DNA of 27,631 nucleotides, taken from Actinobacillus sp. GTDB lineage: Bacteria > Pseudomonadota > Gammaproteobacteria > Enterobacterales > Pasteurellaceae. This document shows, in pieces, positions 15,511 through 22,960 of this stretch. The stretch is from NCBI GenBank assembly GCA_020026155.1, contig JAHHQX010000020.1, forward strand, positions 1 through 27,631, given 5' to 3'. Within the stretch, counting starts at the first letter, position 1. Each line of letters starts with the position of its first letter. The position numbers were made by a program, and so were the translations under genes. The notes under the pieces are model-generated. The model was not told where the DNA came from and made no database searches. It saw nothing but the letters and a program-made list of their open reading frames with translations.

Positions 15511-15524
15511 ACGCCTCAATTTTC
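15511..15524. repeat. Single arm of the intergenic palindrome
   Basis: ACGCCTCAATTTTC followed by GTAAAAATTTAT, that is the left arm and loop start of the family, with no right arm. It directly precedes an unrelated terminator stem at 15541. Confidence 0.7.
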
Positions 15525-15540
15525 GTAAAAATTTATATAA

Positions 15541-15575
15541 AAAATCCCTTTACTGAGTGGTAAAGGGATTTTTTT
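15541..15575. terminator. Bidirectional terminator between yhhQ and the GT9 gene
   Basis: A perfect 12-bp stem AAAATCCCTTTA (15541-15552) with 15561-15572, eight-base loop, ending in a T-run on the plus strand and an A/T tract on the other. It lies between convergent genes and touches the stop codon of the minus-strand gene. Confidence 0.85.
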
Positions 15576-16611
15576 AATTAAACCAATTAGGTTTTATATC
15601 TTTTATATCAATATTATTAACATGGTTCTTATAACGTAAAATATAACTTGTATTTTTTATATTAGGGTGCCAGTGTTGGAAATTTTCTTCATCCTCACTG
15701 TAAAAACTAATTAAAGGTTTATCCAGGCCTACTGCGATATGTACGATTGATGTATCAGGTGAAATACATAAATCTGCATATTTAATCAAACTGATATTGT
15801 CAAAAATAGTCTTTGTAGGCTCGTAGAGGTATATTCTCTCGGGTTCTACACATTTTTGACGATAATTTTTTAATTTATCCATAACCGATGGATAGCCTAG
15901 CAATACAATATTTTTCGTTGAAGAATGGATAACATAATTAATCAGATCTATTGCTTTCTCTTCACTAAATTGTCTATTGGACCCAGCACCAAAAAGGTTT
16001 AAGGCAATATAATGTTCTAATTGATTATTATGCAAAAAATTAACTACATTCTTTTCTGTCTCTTTATTTTGCGGAATGATGTAGTGTGTATCAAAATTAT
16101 TCTTAATAAAATACTTCAACATCTGTTCATACACTGTTGCAAAATGTTGTGAACTATTCTCAATATTTAAATTAAAAATTTTATAATCTGCTTTCAAAAA
16201 TCCAATATTATTCTTCGCCCCAATAAGACGAATAAAAAAGAGATCTCTATTACGCAAAAATACCGTTGGATCTAATAGATAATCAAATTTTTCTTTCCGA
16301 AGAACTTTTCCTAAATGGAATCGAGCTTTGATGCTACGTTTGGGTAAGGTATAAATTTTATCAATTTCCTGAAATTTATGGAGCAATTCTCTGTTAGCAT
16401 CCGAACAAACGACACTAATTTCACAATCAGGGAAATAGCTTTTCAACGCTTTAAAGACGAATGAACTAACTATGATATCCCCTATTTTTCCATCTTGTCG
16501 CAAAAACAAAAAACGTTTTGGAGTAATGAGAATATCACGAACAATTGTTTTATCTAATAATGCCTTTCCAATTTTAATACGGAGATTTTGTAAAGTTTTC
16601 TTAAAAGACAT
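15574..16611 (-). CDS. GT9-family (heptosyltransferase-like) glycosyltransferase
   Basis: A 345-residue protein of the heptosyltransferase superfamily. Seen: LFLRQDGKIGDIIVSSFVFK (about 35-54), the entry motif of GT9, and SPDTSIVHIAVGLDKPLISF (about 288-307), the nucleotide-sugar site. It probably adds heptose or another sugar to the lipooligosaccharide core. It is rich in Lys, Asn and Ile and visibly more AT-rich than the flanking housekeeping genes, as is common for variable LOS genes. Its ATG overlaps the stop of the GT25 gene by one base (TAATG). The exact sugar and acceptor cannot be read from sequence. Confidence 0.85.
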   Translation of the reverse strand: MSFKKTLQNLRIKIGKALLDKTIVRDILITPKRFLFLRQDGKIGDIIVSSFVFKALKSYFPDCEISVVCSDANRELLHKFQEIDKIYTLPKRSIKARFHLGKVLRKEKFDYLLDPTVFLRNRDLFFIRLIGAKNNIGFLKADYKIFNLNIENSSQHFATVYEQMLKYFIKNNFDTHYIIPQNKETEKNVVNFLHNNQLEHYIALNLFGAGSNRQFSEEKAIDLINYVIHSSTKNIVLLGYPSVMDKLKNYRQKCVEPERIYLYEPTKTIFDNISLIKYADLCISPDTSIVHIAVGLDKPLISFYSEDEENFQHWHPNIKNTSYILRYKNHVNNIDIKDIKPNWFN

Positions 16612-17291
16612 TAATCGTACCTATTTCCTTGATCATCAATTTGAGAACGATGCCCACTAGTACTACACGCAGGCTCTATACCATACGCATGGATGCCCGT
16701 TAATTGTAAAAGCCCAGTTAAGTAGTCTGCAGGCAATCTTAGCGGGTATGCTTTTGACAAGAGTTTTTTAGCGCCTTCTAGTTTAAGATAATAAGCAGCT
16801 GTACACGTAATTGTACGTTTTGAATTTTTAGAAGGTGTCAAATATCGTGCTAATCGATAACGCTCAGGTAAAGAACGCATGAGTGGGAATACTTTTGCTT
16901 TGCCATGATCTAAAAATAACATTTCTGCTCGTTTAGGCAACTTCTCTAACGCCTCTTTTAAAATTTCAGGAAAATACAAATTCACGATAGCATCATCTTC
17001 TAGGATAATTGCTTCTGGAATATTTTCTTTCACCATCTTCTCATAAATACCGATATGGCTCAGTGCGCAACCTAATTCCCCTTTGGTTAATGGCTTTTTA
17101 GATCCAAAACGTTGGGGATAAAATTCAAAATCGACTTTAGACAAATCTTCATCTGTAAGATCTTTCCCATACACAGCATCAATAAACTGAAATCTTAACC
17201 CTAAACTACTTAGACGATCACTAATAAATTCTCTACGATCAGAATGTTTTAAACTAATAATAAAAATGGGAGGAAATATAGTCTTTGTCAT
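16611..17291 (-). CDS. GT25-family LOS glycosyltransferase
   Basis: A 226-residue galactosyl/glucosyl-type transferase of the Lex1/LpsA/LgtB family acting on lipooligosaccharide. Seen: FIISLKHSDRREFI near the start, LTKGELGCALSHIGIYEKM (about 68-86, the GT25 hallmark GE-x-GC-x-x-SH) and AIILEDDAIV (about 93-102, DxD-like metal site). It lies 25 bases after rhlB on the same strand and is coupled by TAATG to the GT9 gene, so all three may be one transcript. The ribosome site is weak. No repeat tract that could phase-vary it is visible. Confidence 0.87.
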   Translation of the reverse strand: MTKTIFPPIFIISLKHSDRREFISDRLSSLGLRFQFIDAVYGKDLTDEDLSKVDFEFYPQRFGSKKPLTKGELGCALSHIGIYEKMVKENIPEAIILEDDAIVNLYFPEILKEALEKLPKRAEMLFLDHGKAKVFPLMRSLPERYRLARYLTPSKNSKRTITCTAAYYLKLEGAKKLLSKAYPLRLPADYLTGLLQLTGIHAYGIEPACSTSGHRSQIDDQGNRYD

Positions 17292-17316
17292 ATTTTACGC
17301 CTATTATTCTTATTCA

Positions 17317-18522
17317 TTATTTTCTACGTTTTACATGAGAATGAGTTAATTTCGGCAAATCTGTACGTAATGCAGTGGGATCATATTGGCTGATTGGGAT
17401 TTGGTGTTCGATATACTCTTCGATCGCAGGTAAATTCATTGCGTATTTTTCACAAGCAAAGCTAATAGATACACCACTTTCACCAGCACGTCCTGTTCGT
17501 CCAATACGGTGAACATAATCTTCACGATCATCAGGGAGATCGTAGTTGAATACGTGAGTCACATCTGGGATATGTAATCCACGAGCGGCGACATCGGTTG
17601 CCACCAACAAATCAAGATCACCATCCGTAAAGGCTTTAAGTAGCGCTAAACGTTTTTTCTGTGCAACATCGCCAGTTAATAGCGCAACACGATGCCCATC
17701 AGCTTGTAAATAACGCCAAACTTCTTCACATTGATGTTTAGTATTAGCAAAAATAATTGCACGATCTGGCCACTCTTCTTCGATAAGTGTAAGAAGGAGT
17801 GCCATTTTATCTTGGTTCGATGGGTAGAAAAGTTCTTCTTGAATACGGTGCCCTGTTTTTTGCATTGGTTCTACTTCAACATATTCAGGATCATTCATAT
17901 CCTCAAACGCTAATTCTCGTACTTTGTAAGATAAAGTCGCAGAGAAAAGTAAGGTCAAGCGTTCCTGCGGTTTAGGACAACGACGTAAGAGATAACGAAT
18001 GTCACGGATAAATCCTAAATCAAACATACGATCAGCTTCATCCAACACAACAGCTTGAATGTGATTTAATGAAACGACGCCTTGCTTCACGTAATCAATA
18101 ACGCGTCCTGTTGTGCCAATTAAAATATCAACGCCTTTTTCAAGCGTTTGCAATTGTTGATCGTACCCTTCCCCACCATAAGCTAAGCCTAAACGTAAGC
18201 CAGTTGCTTTCGCTAAAAATTTTGCATCATCATGGATTTGAACCGCCAATTCTCGGGTAGGTGCTAAAATCAATGCTCGAATTTGTTTCGTTTTTTGTGG
18301 CTTAGAGAGTAATTGATGAAAAACAGCAATTAAAAATGCCATTGTTTTACCCGTCCCTGTTTGAGCTTGCCCAGCAATATCTCGCCCTGCCAAGCTAAGT
18401 GGTAAGGTTAATGCTTGAATCGGTGTGCAAAACTCAAAGCCTTTCTGTGCTAATGCTTGTTTTATGCTACTTTCTAAAGGAAGATCGGTAAAACGCTGTT
18501 GGGTTAAATAAGTGTCAGACAT
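17317..18522 (-). CDS. rhlB: DEAD-box RNA helicase RhlB
   Basis: A 401-residue ATP-dependent RNA helicase, partner of RNase E and PNPase in the degradosome in E. coli. Seen: Q motif region FCTPIQALTLP, Walker A AQTGTGKT, APTRELA, TTGRVIDY, DEAD box as DEAD in VLDEADRMFD, SAT, and the C-terminal VATDVAARGL and HRIGRTGRAG. The open frame runs to 18597, but the ATG at 18522 (MSDTYLTQQRF) aligns with the family start. Upstream codons would be a hydrophobic, non-conserved stretch lying over the promoter. The C-terminus is shorter than E. coli RhlB (421). It is divergent from rho; E. coli has trxA between these genes. Confidence 0.95.
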   Translation of the reverse strand: MSDTYLTQQRFTDLPLESSIKQALAQKGFEFCTPIQALTLPLSLAGRDIAGQAQTGTGKTMAFLIAVFHQLLSKPQKTKQIRALILAPTRELAVQIHDDAKFLAKATGLRLGLAYGGEGYDQQLQTLEKGVDILIGTTGRVIDYVKQGVVSLNHIQAVVLDEADRMFDLGFIRDIRYLLRRCPKPQERLTLLFSATLSYKVRELAFEDMNDPEYVEVEPMQKTGHRIQEELFYPSNQDKMALLLTLIEEEWPDRAIIFANTKHQCEEVWRYLQADGHRVALLTGDVAQKKRLALLKAFTDGDLDLLVATDVAARGLHIPDVTHVFNYDLPDDREDYVHRIGRTGRAGESGVSISFACEKYAMNLPAIEEYIEHQIPISQYDPTALRTDLPKLTHSHVKRRK

Positions 18523-18554
18523 AATTTCTTGATAAAAAATAAAATATTGACGAA

Positions 18555-18563
18555 ATGATAGCA
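18555..18563 (-). promoter_or_regulatory. Extended -10 promoter of rhlB
   Basis: On the minus strand TGC followed by TATCAT (18563 down to 18555), an extended -10 element with no strong -35. The start would fall near 18548, a leader of about 26 bases before the ATG at 18522. This supports the shorter rhlB start. Confidence 0.45.
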
Positions 18564-18752
18564 TAAATATTAGAAAAGGCTGAAAAAAGTATGACAAAGA
18601 AGGAAATTTAATTTCTATTTTTTCCGAGTAAGACTACTAAACCTATCCGTCGTCCCTAGCACATAGATGATCTCTCTCACTCCTATCCCAACCATAAAAA
18701 GAATAAAAGATCGCGAACGGGACTTTTTTGTTACGGCTTTTGTAATTTTATT

Positions 18753-18781
18753 TAGACACTCCCTTCTTTTAATGCTAGAAT
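18753..18781 (+). promoter_or_regulatory. Sigma-70 promoter of rho
   Basis: TAGACA at 18753-18758, exactly 17 bases, TAGAAT at 18776-18781 (five of six matches in each box, with TG one base upstream of the -10). The start near 18788 gives a leader of about 53 bases. The rho ribosome site itself is weak. Confidence 0.65.
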
Positions 18782-18840
18782 CCGAGGAAATAAAAGATAT
18801 CACTTCTATTAACCAATTCTATTTTAACCAATCAAGTATT

Positions 18841-20100
18841 ATGCATTTAACAGAACTCAAAAATACACCTGTATCTGATTTGATCGCATTAGGCGAACAA
18901 ATAGGATTAGAAAATCTTGCTCGTTTACGTAAACAAGACATTGTTTTCGCAATTTTAAAACAACACGCTAAAAGTGGTGAGGATATCTTTGGCGGTGGCG
19001 TTTTAGAAATCTTACCAGATGGTTTTGGTTTCTTACGTTCTGCGGATAGTTCATACTTAGCGGGTTCGGATGATATTTACGTAAGCCCAAGTCAAATTCG
19101 CCGTTTTAATTTACAAACGGGTGATAAAATTGAAGGGAAAATTCGCCCACCTAAAGAAGGTGAACGTTATTTTGCCCTCCTAAAAGTTGACCGTGTCAAT
19201 GATGACCGTCCTGAAATCTCCCGCAACAAAATCCTCTTTGAAAACCTCACTCCTTTACACGCAAATTCCCGCCTTCGTATGGAACGTGGTAACGGTTCAA
19301 CAGAAGATTTAACTGCGCGTATTTTAGATTTAGCAAGTCCTATCGGTAAAGGTCAACGTGGTCTTATCGTAGCACCGCCAAAAGCGGGTAAAACTATGCT
19401 TCTTCAAAATATTGCACAAAGCATTACTCATAACTACCCTGACGTTGAATTGATCGTTTTACTGATTGATGAACGTCCAGAAGAAGTAACCGAAATGCGT
19501 CGCACCGTAAAAGGCGAAGTCATTGCGTCGACCTTCGATGAGCCTGCATCCCGTCACGTACAAGTGGCTGAAATGGTAATTGAAAAAGCGAAACGTGCTG
19601 TAGAACACAAAAAAGATGTAGTAATTCTATTAGATAGTATCACCCGTCTTGCACGCGCTTACAATACCGTAACCCCTGCATCTGGTAAGATCCTTTCTGG
19701 TGGTGTGGATGCGAATGCATTACATCGTCCAAAACGTTTCTTCGGTGCTGCGCGTAACGTTGAAGAAGGTGGTAGCTTAACCATTATTGCAACTGCACTT
19801 GTTGATACTGGTTCAAAAATGGATGAAGTTATCTTCGAAGAATTTAAAGGTACTGGTAACATGGAATTACACCTTTCTCGTAAAATTGCCGAAAAACGTG
19901 TCTTCCCTGCTATCGACTTTAACCGCTCTGGTACACGTAAAGAAGATCTTCTTACTACACCAGATGAACTCCAAAAAATGTGGATTCTTCGCAAAATTCT
20001 TAACCCAATGGGTGAAGTGGAAAGTATGGAATGGCTTATCGATAAACTTGCCGTAGGTAAAACTAACGAAGAGTTTTTTGATATTATGAAACGTTCATAG
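18841..20100 (+). CDS. rho: Transcription termination factor Rho
   Basis: A 419-residue RNA-dependent ATPase hexamer, the same length as E. coli Rho. Seen: N-terminal MHLTELKNTPVSDLI, the cold-shock RNA-binding fold with GFGFLRS, Walker A APPKAGKT, RPEEVTEM, Walker B VVILLDSITRLARA, the Q-loop region SGGVDANALHRPKRFFGAAR and the R-loop. The ATG at 18841 is chosen over the longer frame from 18667 because it matches the family N-terminus and lies downstream of the promoter. A strong terminator follows the stop. Confidence 0.98.
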   Translation: MHLTELKNTPVSDLIALGEQIGLENLARLRKQDIVFAILKQHAKSGEDIFGGGVLEILPDGFGFLRSADSSYLAGSDDIYVSPSQIRRFNLQTGDKIEGKIRPPKEGERYFALLKVDRVNDDRPEISRNKILFENLTPLHANSRLRMERGNGSTEDLTARILDLASPIGKGQRGLIVAPPKAGKTMLLQNIAQSITHNYPDVELIVLLIDERPEEVTEMRRTVKGEVIASTFDEPASRHVQVAEMVIEKAKRAVEHKKDVVILLDSITRLARAYNTVTPASGKILSGGVDANALHRPKRFFGAARNVEEGGSLTIIATALVDTGSKMDEVIFEEFKGTGNMELHLSRKIAEKRVFPAIDFNRSGTRKEDLLTTPDELQKMWILRKILNPMGEVESMEWLIDKLAVGKTNEEFFDIMKRS

Positions 20101-20116
20101 TTTCTTAATTTGAATA

Positions 20117-20143
20117 AAACGCTGTATTTTTACAGCGTTTTTT
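20117..20143 (+). terminator. Rho-independent terminator of rho
   Basis: A perfect 10-bp stem AAACGCTGTA (20117-20126) with 20131-20140, TTTT loop, then a T-run. It lies 16 bases after the rho stop. Confidence 0.9.
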
Positions 20144-20160
20144 ATATTTAAAACACAAAA

Positions 20161-20188
20161 AAAATACCGCTAAGTAAAGCGGTATTTT
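20161..20188 (-). terminator. Terminator of the fab operon (bidirectional)
   Basis: A perfect 10-bp stem AAAATACCGC (20161-20170) with 20179-20188, eight-base loop. On the minus strand it is followed by a T-run, and T bases also follow on the plus strand. It ends the transcript after fabG, so acpP is not in this operon. Confidence 0.88.
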
Positions 20189-20207
20189 TATATTTGATAC
20201 GCATTAA

Positions 20208-20936
20208 TTAAGCAAGGTATAAACCGCCATTAACATGCATGGTTGTACCTGTTACGTAGCCTGCATCTTCTGATGCTAAGAACGCAACGGCATTTGCGAT
20301 ATCTTTCGCTTCACCAAGACGCGCTGCTGGAATTTGACTTAAAATCGCATTTTTTTGATCTTCAGTAAGTGCATCTGTCATATCCGTTGCAATGAAGCCT
20401 GGTGCTACAACGTTTACTGTAATACCACGGTTTGCCACTTCTTTTGCTAACGATTTGCTAAAACCAATTACACCCGCTTTTGCTGCACAGTAGTTACTTT
20501 GACCTGGATTACCCATGCTACCCACTACAGAGCCGATATTGATGATACGACCAAAGCGTTTTTTCATCATTGGACGTAAAACAGCTTTAGATAGACGATA
20601 AATCGGCGTTAAGTTAGTTTGAAGAATATCAAACCATTCATCATCTTTCATACGCATTAAAAGGTTATCACGAGTGATTCCTGCGTTATTAACAAGCACA
20701 TCAATATCGCCAAATTGTTCTTTGATTTGTGCTAATAAAGTATCAATACTTTCTGGTTCGGTAACGTTTAGAACCATACCTTTACCATTTTCACCTAAGT
20801 ATGCAGAAATTTTTTCAGCACCTTGTTCAGTAGTTGCTGTACCAATAACAAACATATCTTGGCTTGCTAATTTTTCAGCGATAGCGCGACCAATACCACG
20901 GCTTGCGCCTGTTACTAATGCAATTTTCTTTTCCAT
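20208..20936 (-). CDS. fabG: 3-oxoacyl-ACP reductase FabG
   Basis: A 242-residue NADPH-dependent short-chain dehydrogenase, the first reduction step of type II fatty-acid elongation. Seen: TGASRGIGRA at 9-18 (cofactor loop), NNAGITRDN at 83-91, and the catalytic triad Ser136, Tyr149, Lys153 in NYCAAKAG; these lie two residues earlier than in E. coli. It lies 10 bases after fabD and is last in the operon. In most gammaproteobacteria acpP comes next; here a terminator does. Confidence 0.97.
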   Translation of the reverse strand: MEKKIALVTGASRGIGRAIAEKLASQDMFVIGTATTEQGAEKISAYLGENGKGMVLNVTEPESIDTLLAQIKEQFGDIDVLVNNAGITRDNLLMRMKDDEWFDILQTNLTPIYRLSKAVLRPMMKKRFGRIINIGSVVGSMGNPGQSNYCAAKAGVIGFSKSLAKEVANRGITVNVVAPGFIATDMTDALTEDQKNAILSQIPAARLGEAKDIANAVAFLASEDAGYVTGTTMHVNGGLYLA

Positions 20937-20946
20937 TGTTAATTCC

Positions 20947-21891
20947 TTATGCTGAAACTAATTCATATGCCGCTTTAAGACTTGCATCATCATTTACTGC
21001 AGCTGCTTCTAATGATTTATCAATACGTTTTGCTAAACCAGTCAATACTTTACCTGGTCCCATTTCAAGTAATACTTCAATACCTAATTGTTGAGCCATT
21101 TTTTCAACACTTTCAGTCCAGCGCACTGGGCTGTAAAGCTGACGCACCAATGCATCTCGAATTGCTTCAGGTTCTGCTGGTGTTTCTACGTCTACGTTAT
21201 TCATTACCTCAAACACAGGCGTATTGAAGGTAATTTCTGAAAGGGTTTCTGCAAATTTTTCTGCTGCTTCTTTCATTAATGCACAGTGAGATGGTACGCT
21301 TACAGCTAATGGTAGCGCACGTTTTGCCCCTGCTTCTTTGCAAAGATTTGCCGCACGTTCTACCGCCGCTTTTTGACCAGCAATAACCACTTGACCTGGA
21401 GAGTTAAAGTTTACCGCAGAAACCACTTCACCTTGTGCCGCATCCGCACACGCTTTGATAATACTTTCATTATCAAGACCAATAATGGCGAACATTGCGC
21501 CTTCACCAGTCGGTACTGCTTGTTGCATAAGTTGTCCACGAAGTTCTACTAGTTTCACGGCGGTTTTAAAATCAATCACACCCGCACAAACTAATGCAGA
21601 ATATTCCCCTAAACTATGTCCTGCCATCATGCTTGGTTTTGCATCAGGATATTGTTGTTGCCAAAGGCGGAAAATCGCAACGGAGGCTGTTAATAAAGCT
21701 GGTTGAGTTTGCCAAGTTTTGTTAAGTTCTTCAGCTGGACCTTCTTGGGTTAATTTCCAGAGATCGTAACCTAACGCATCACTTGCTTCTTGGAAAGTCG
21801 CTTTCACGATAGGAAATTGCTCAGCTAATTCGCTAAGCATACCAACAGCTTGAGAGCCTTGTCCTGGAAATACCATTGCAAATTTTTTCAT
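20947..21891 (-). CDS. fabD: Malonyl-CoA:ACP transacylase FabD
   Basis: A 314-residue enzyme that loads malonyl groups onto acyl carrier protein. Seen: FPGQGSQAVGM at 8-18, the nucleophile motif GHSLGEY at 91-97 (Ser93) and VSVPSHCALM with the catalytic His near 202. E. coli FabD is 309. A ribosome site is seen before the ATG. Between it and fabH lies a perfect copy of the intergenic palindrome at 21933-21972. Confidence 0.97.
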   Translation of the reverse strand: MKKFAMVFPGQGSQAVGMLSELAEQFPIVKATFQEASDALGYDLWKLTQEGPAEELNKTWQTQPALLTASVAIFRLWQQQYPDAKPSMMAGHSLGEYSALVCAGVIDFKTAVKLVELRGQLMQQAVPTGEGAMFAIIGLDNESIIKACADAAQGEVVSAVNFNSPGQVVIAGQKAAVERAANLCKEAGAKRALPLAVSVPSHCALMKEAAEKFAETLSEITFNTPVFEVMNNVDVETPAEPEAIRDALVRQLYSPVRWTESVEKMAQQLGIEVLLEMGPGKVLTGLAKRIDKSLEAAAVNDDASLKAAYELVSA

Positions 21892-21932
21892 ATGTTATCC
21901 TTTTTACGAAGGTTATTTTATAGAAAGAAATG

Positions 21933-21972
21933 ACGCCTCAATTTTCGAAAATTTTTATGAAAATTGAGGCGT
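21933..21972. repeat. Intergenic palindrome, AT-type copy inside the fab operon
   Basis: A perfect 14-bp stem: ACGCCTCAATTTTC at 21933-21946 with its complement at 21959-21972, 12-base loop. Relative to the 4768 copy, C-G becomes T-A and G-C becomes A-T at paired positions, so pairing is kept. It separates fabH from fabD on one strand. Confidence 0.85.
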
Positions 21973-21983
21973 GTTTAATTATA

Positions 21984-22934
21984 TTAGAAACGAACGAGCG
22001 CTGCACCCCAGGTCCAACCACCACCAAATGCTTCAAGAAGTAGCAGTTGTCCACGTTGAATACGTCCATCACGTACCCCTTCATCAAGAGCAATGGCGAC
22101 ACTCGCACCACTTGTATTCGCTGTGCGATCAAGTGTAACAATAACTTGTGACATATCCATGGAGAGTTTTTTGGCAGTTGCTGTGATAATGCGTAAATTC
22201 GCTTGATGTGGCACTAACCAGTCGATATCTGTTTTTGCTAATTGATTTTTTTCTAATGTTTCAACGACAACGTTAGATAATTCGCGCACTGCTAGTTTAA
22301 AGGTTTCATTACCTTGCATTTGAATAAAGCCAGACTGCGCGTCACCACGTTTTTTATGCGGTAAGCGTAGCATATCGCTTTTCTCACTGTTTGCGTGTAA
22401 ATGAGTGGAAAGGATACCTGCTTCCTCACTCGCTTCTAGGATTACTGCACCTGCTCCGTCACCAAATAAGATCACTGTGCTACGATCCGTTTCATCTAAA
22501 TTACGTGAGTTAAGATCGGAACCGATCACTAATGCTTTTTTCACTTGTCCAGCACGAATAAATTGATCGGCAATTCCTAATGCATATACGAAACCACTGC
22601 AAGCCGCAGCAATATCAAAAGAAATTGCATCTTTAATACCTAATAACCCCTGAATATCACAAGCGGCACTTGGATAAGCATTTTCACCACTTGTGGTTGC
22701 CACGATAATTAAATCAATATCATTGGCATCAATATTAGCCATTTGTAAACAATTTTGAGCTGCAGTAAAACCCATACTCACAACGGTTTCTTCTGATTCA
22801 GCAATACGGCGTTCTTTGATACCAGAGCGTGCAGTGATCCATTCATCGCTGGTATCTACCATTTTTTCTAAATCGGCATTGGTTCTAATTTTTGTTGGTA
22901 AATAGGAACCGGTGGCTAAAATTCTACTATACAT
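21984..22934 (-). CDS. fabH: 3-oxoacyl-ACP synthase III FabH
   Basis: A 316-residue condensing enzyme that starts fatty-acid synthesis from acetyl-CoA and malonyl-ACP. Seen: catalytic Cys112 in AACSGFVYALG, His243 in VPHQANLRI and Asn273 in TANTSGAS, giving the complete Cys-His-Asn triad at nearly the E. coli numbering (E. coli 317 residues). It lies 26 bases after plsX. The intergenic palindrome follows its stop. Confidence 0.97.
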   Translation of the reverse strand: MYSRILATGSYLPTKIRTNADLEKMVDTSDEWITARSGIKERRIAESEETVVSMGFTAAQNCLQMANIDANDIDLIIVATTSGENAYPSAACDIQGLLGIKDAISFDIAAACSGFVYALGIADQFIRAGQVKKALVIGSDLNSRNLDETDRSTVILFGDGAGAVILEASEEAGILSTHLHANSEKSDMLRLPHKKRGDAQSGFIQMQGNETFKLAVRELSNVVVETLEKNQLAKTDIDWLVPHQANLRIITATAKKLSMDMSQVIVTLDRTANTSGASVAIALDEGVRDGRIQRGQLLLLEAFGGGWTWGAALVRF

Positions 22935-22960
22935 ATTATTCTCACATTAAATCTAAATTT

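Larger units (their letters stand above)
18523..18840. other. Divergent rhlB-rho control region
   Basis: A 318-base gap holding the rhlB extended -10 promoter and a good rho promoter. A frame open in phase with rho from 18667 is not likely coding: it crosses the rho promoter and has no family similarity. A T6 tract at 18724-18729 follows GGGAC, with GTCCC at 18652-18656, but the loop would be over 60 bases, so I do not call an attenuator. I see no rho leader peptide like RhoL. Confidence 0.55.

Noticed and set aside
18523..18597. N-terminal extension of rhlB by 25 codons
   Set aside because: It covers the extended -10 element and encodes Phe/Tyr-rich residues not found in RhlB.
18652..18729. 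Attenuator in the rho leader (GTCCC/GGGAC followed by T6)
   Set aside because: The pairing arms are five bases with a loop of over 60 bases, and they lie upstream of the predicted rho start.
18667..18840. N-terminal extension of rho, or a separate leader gene
   Set aside because: The in-frame extension crosses a good sigma-70 promoter and has no family similarity. I see no RhoL-like peptide.
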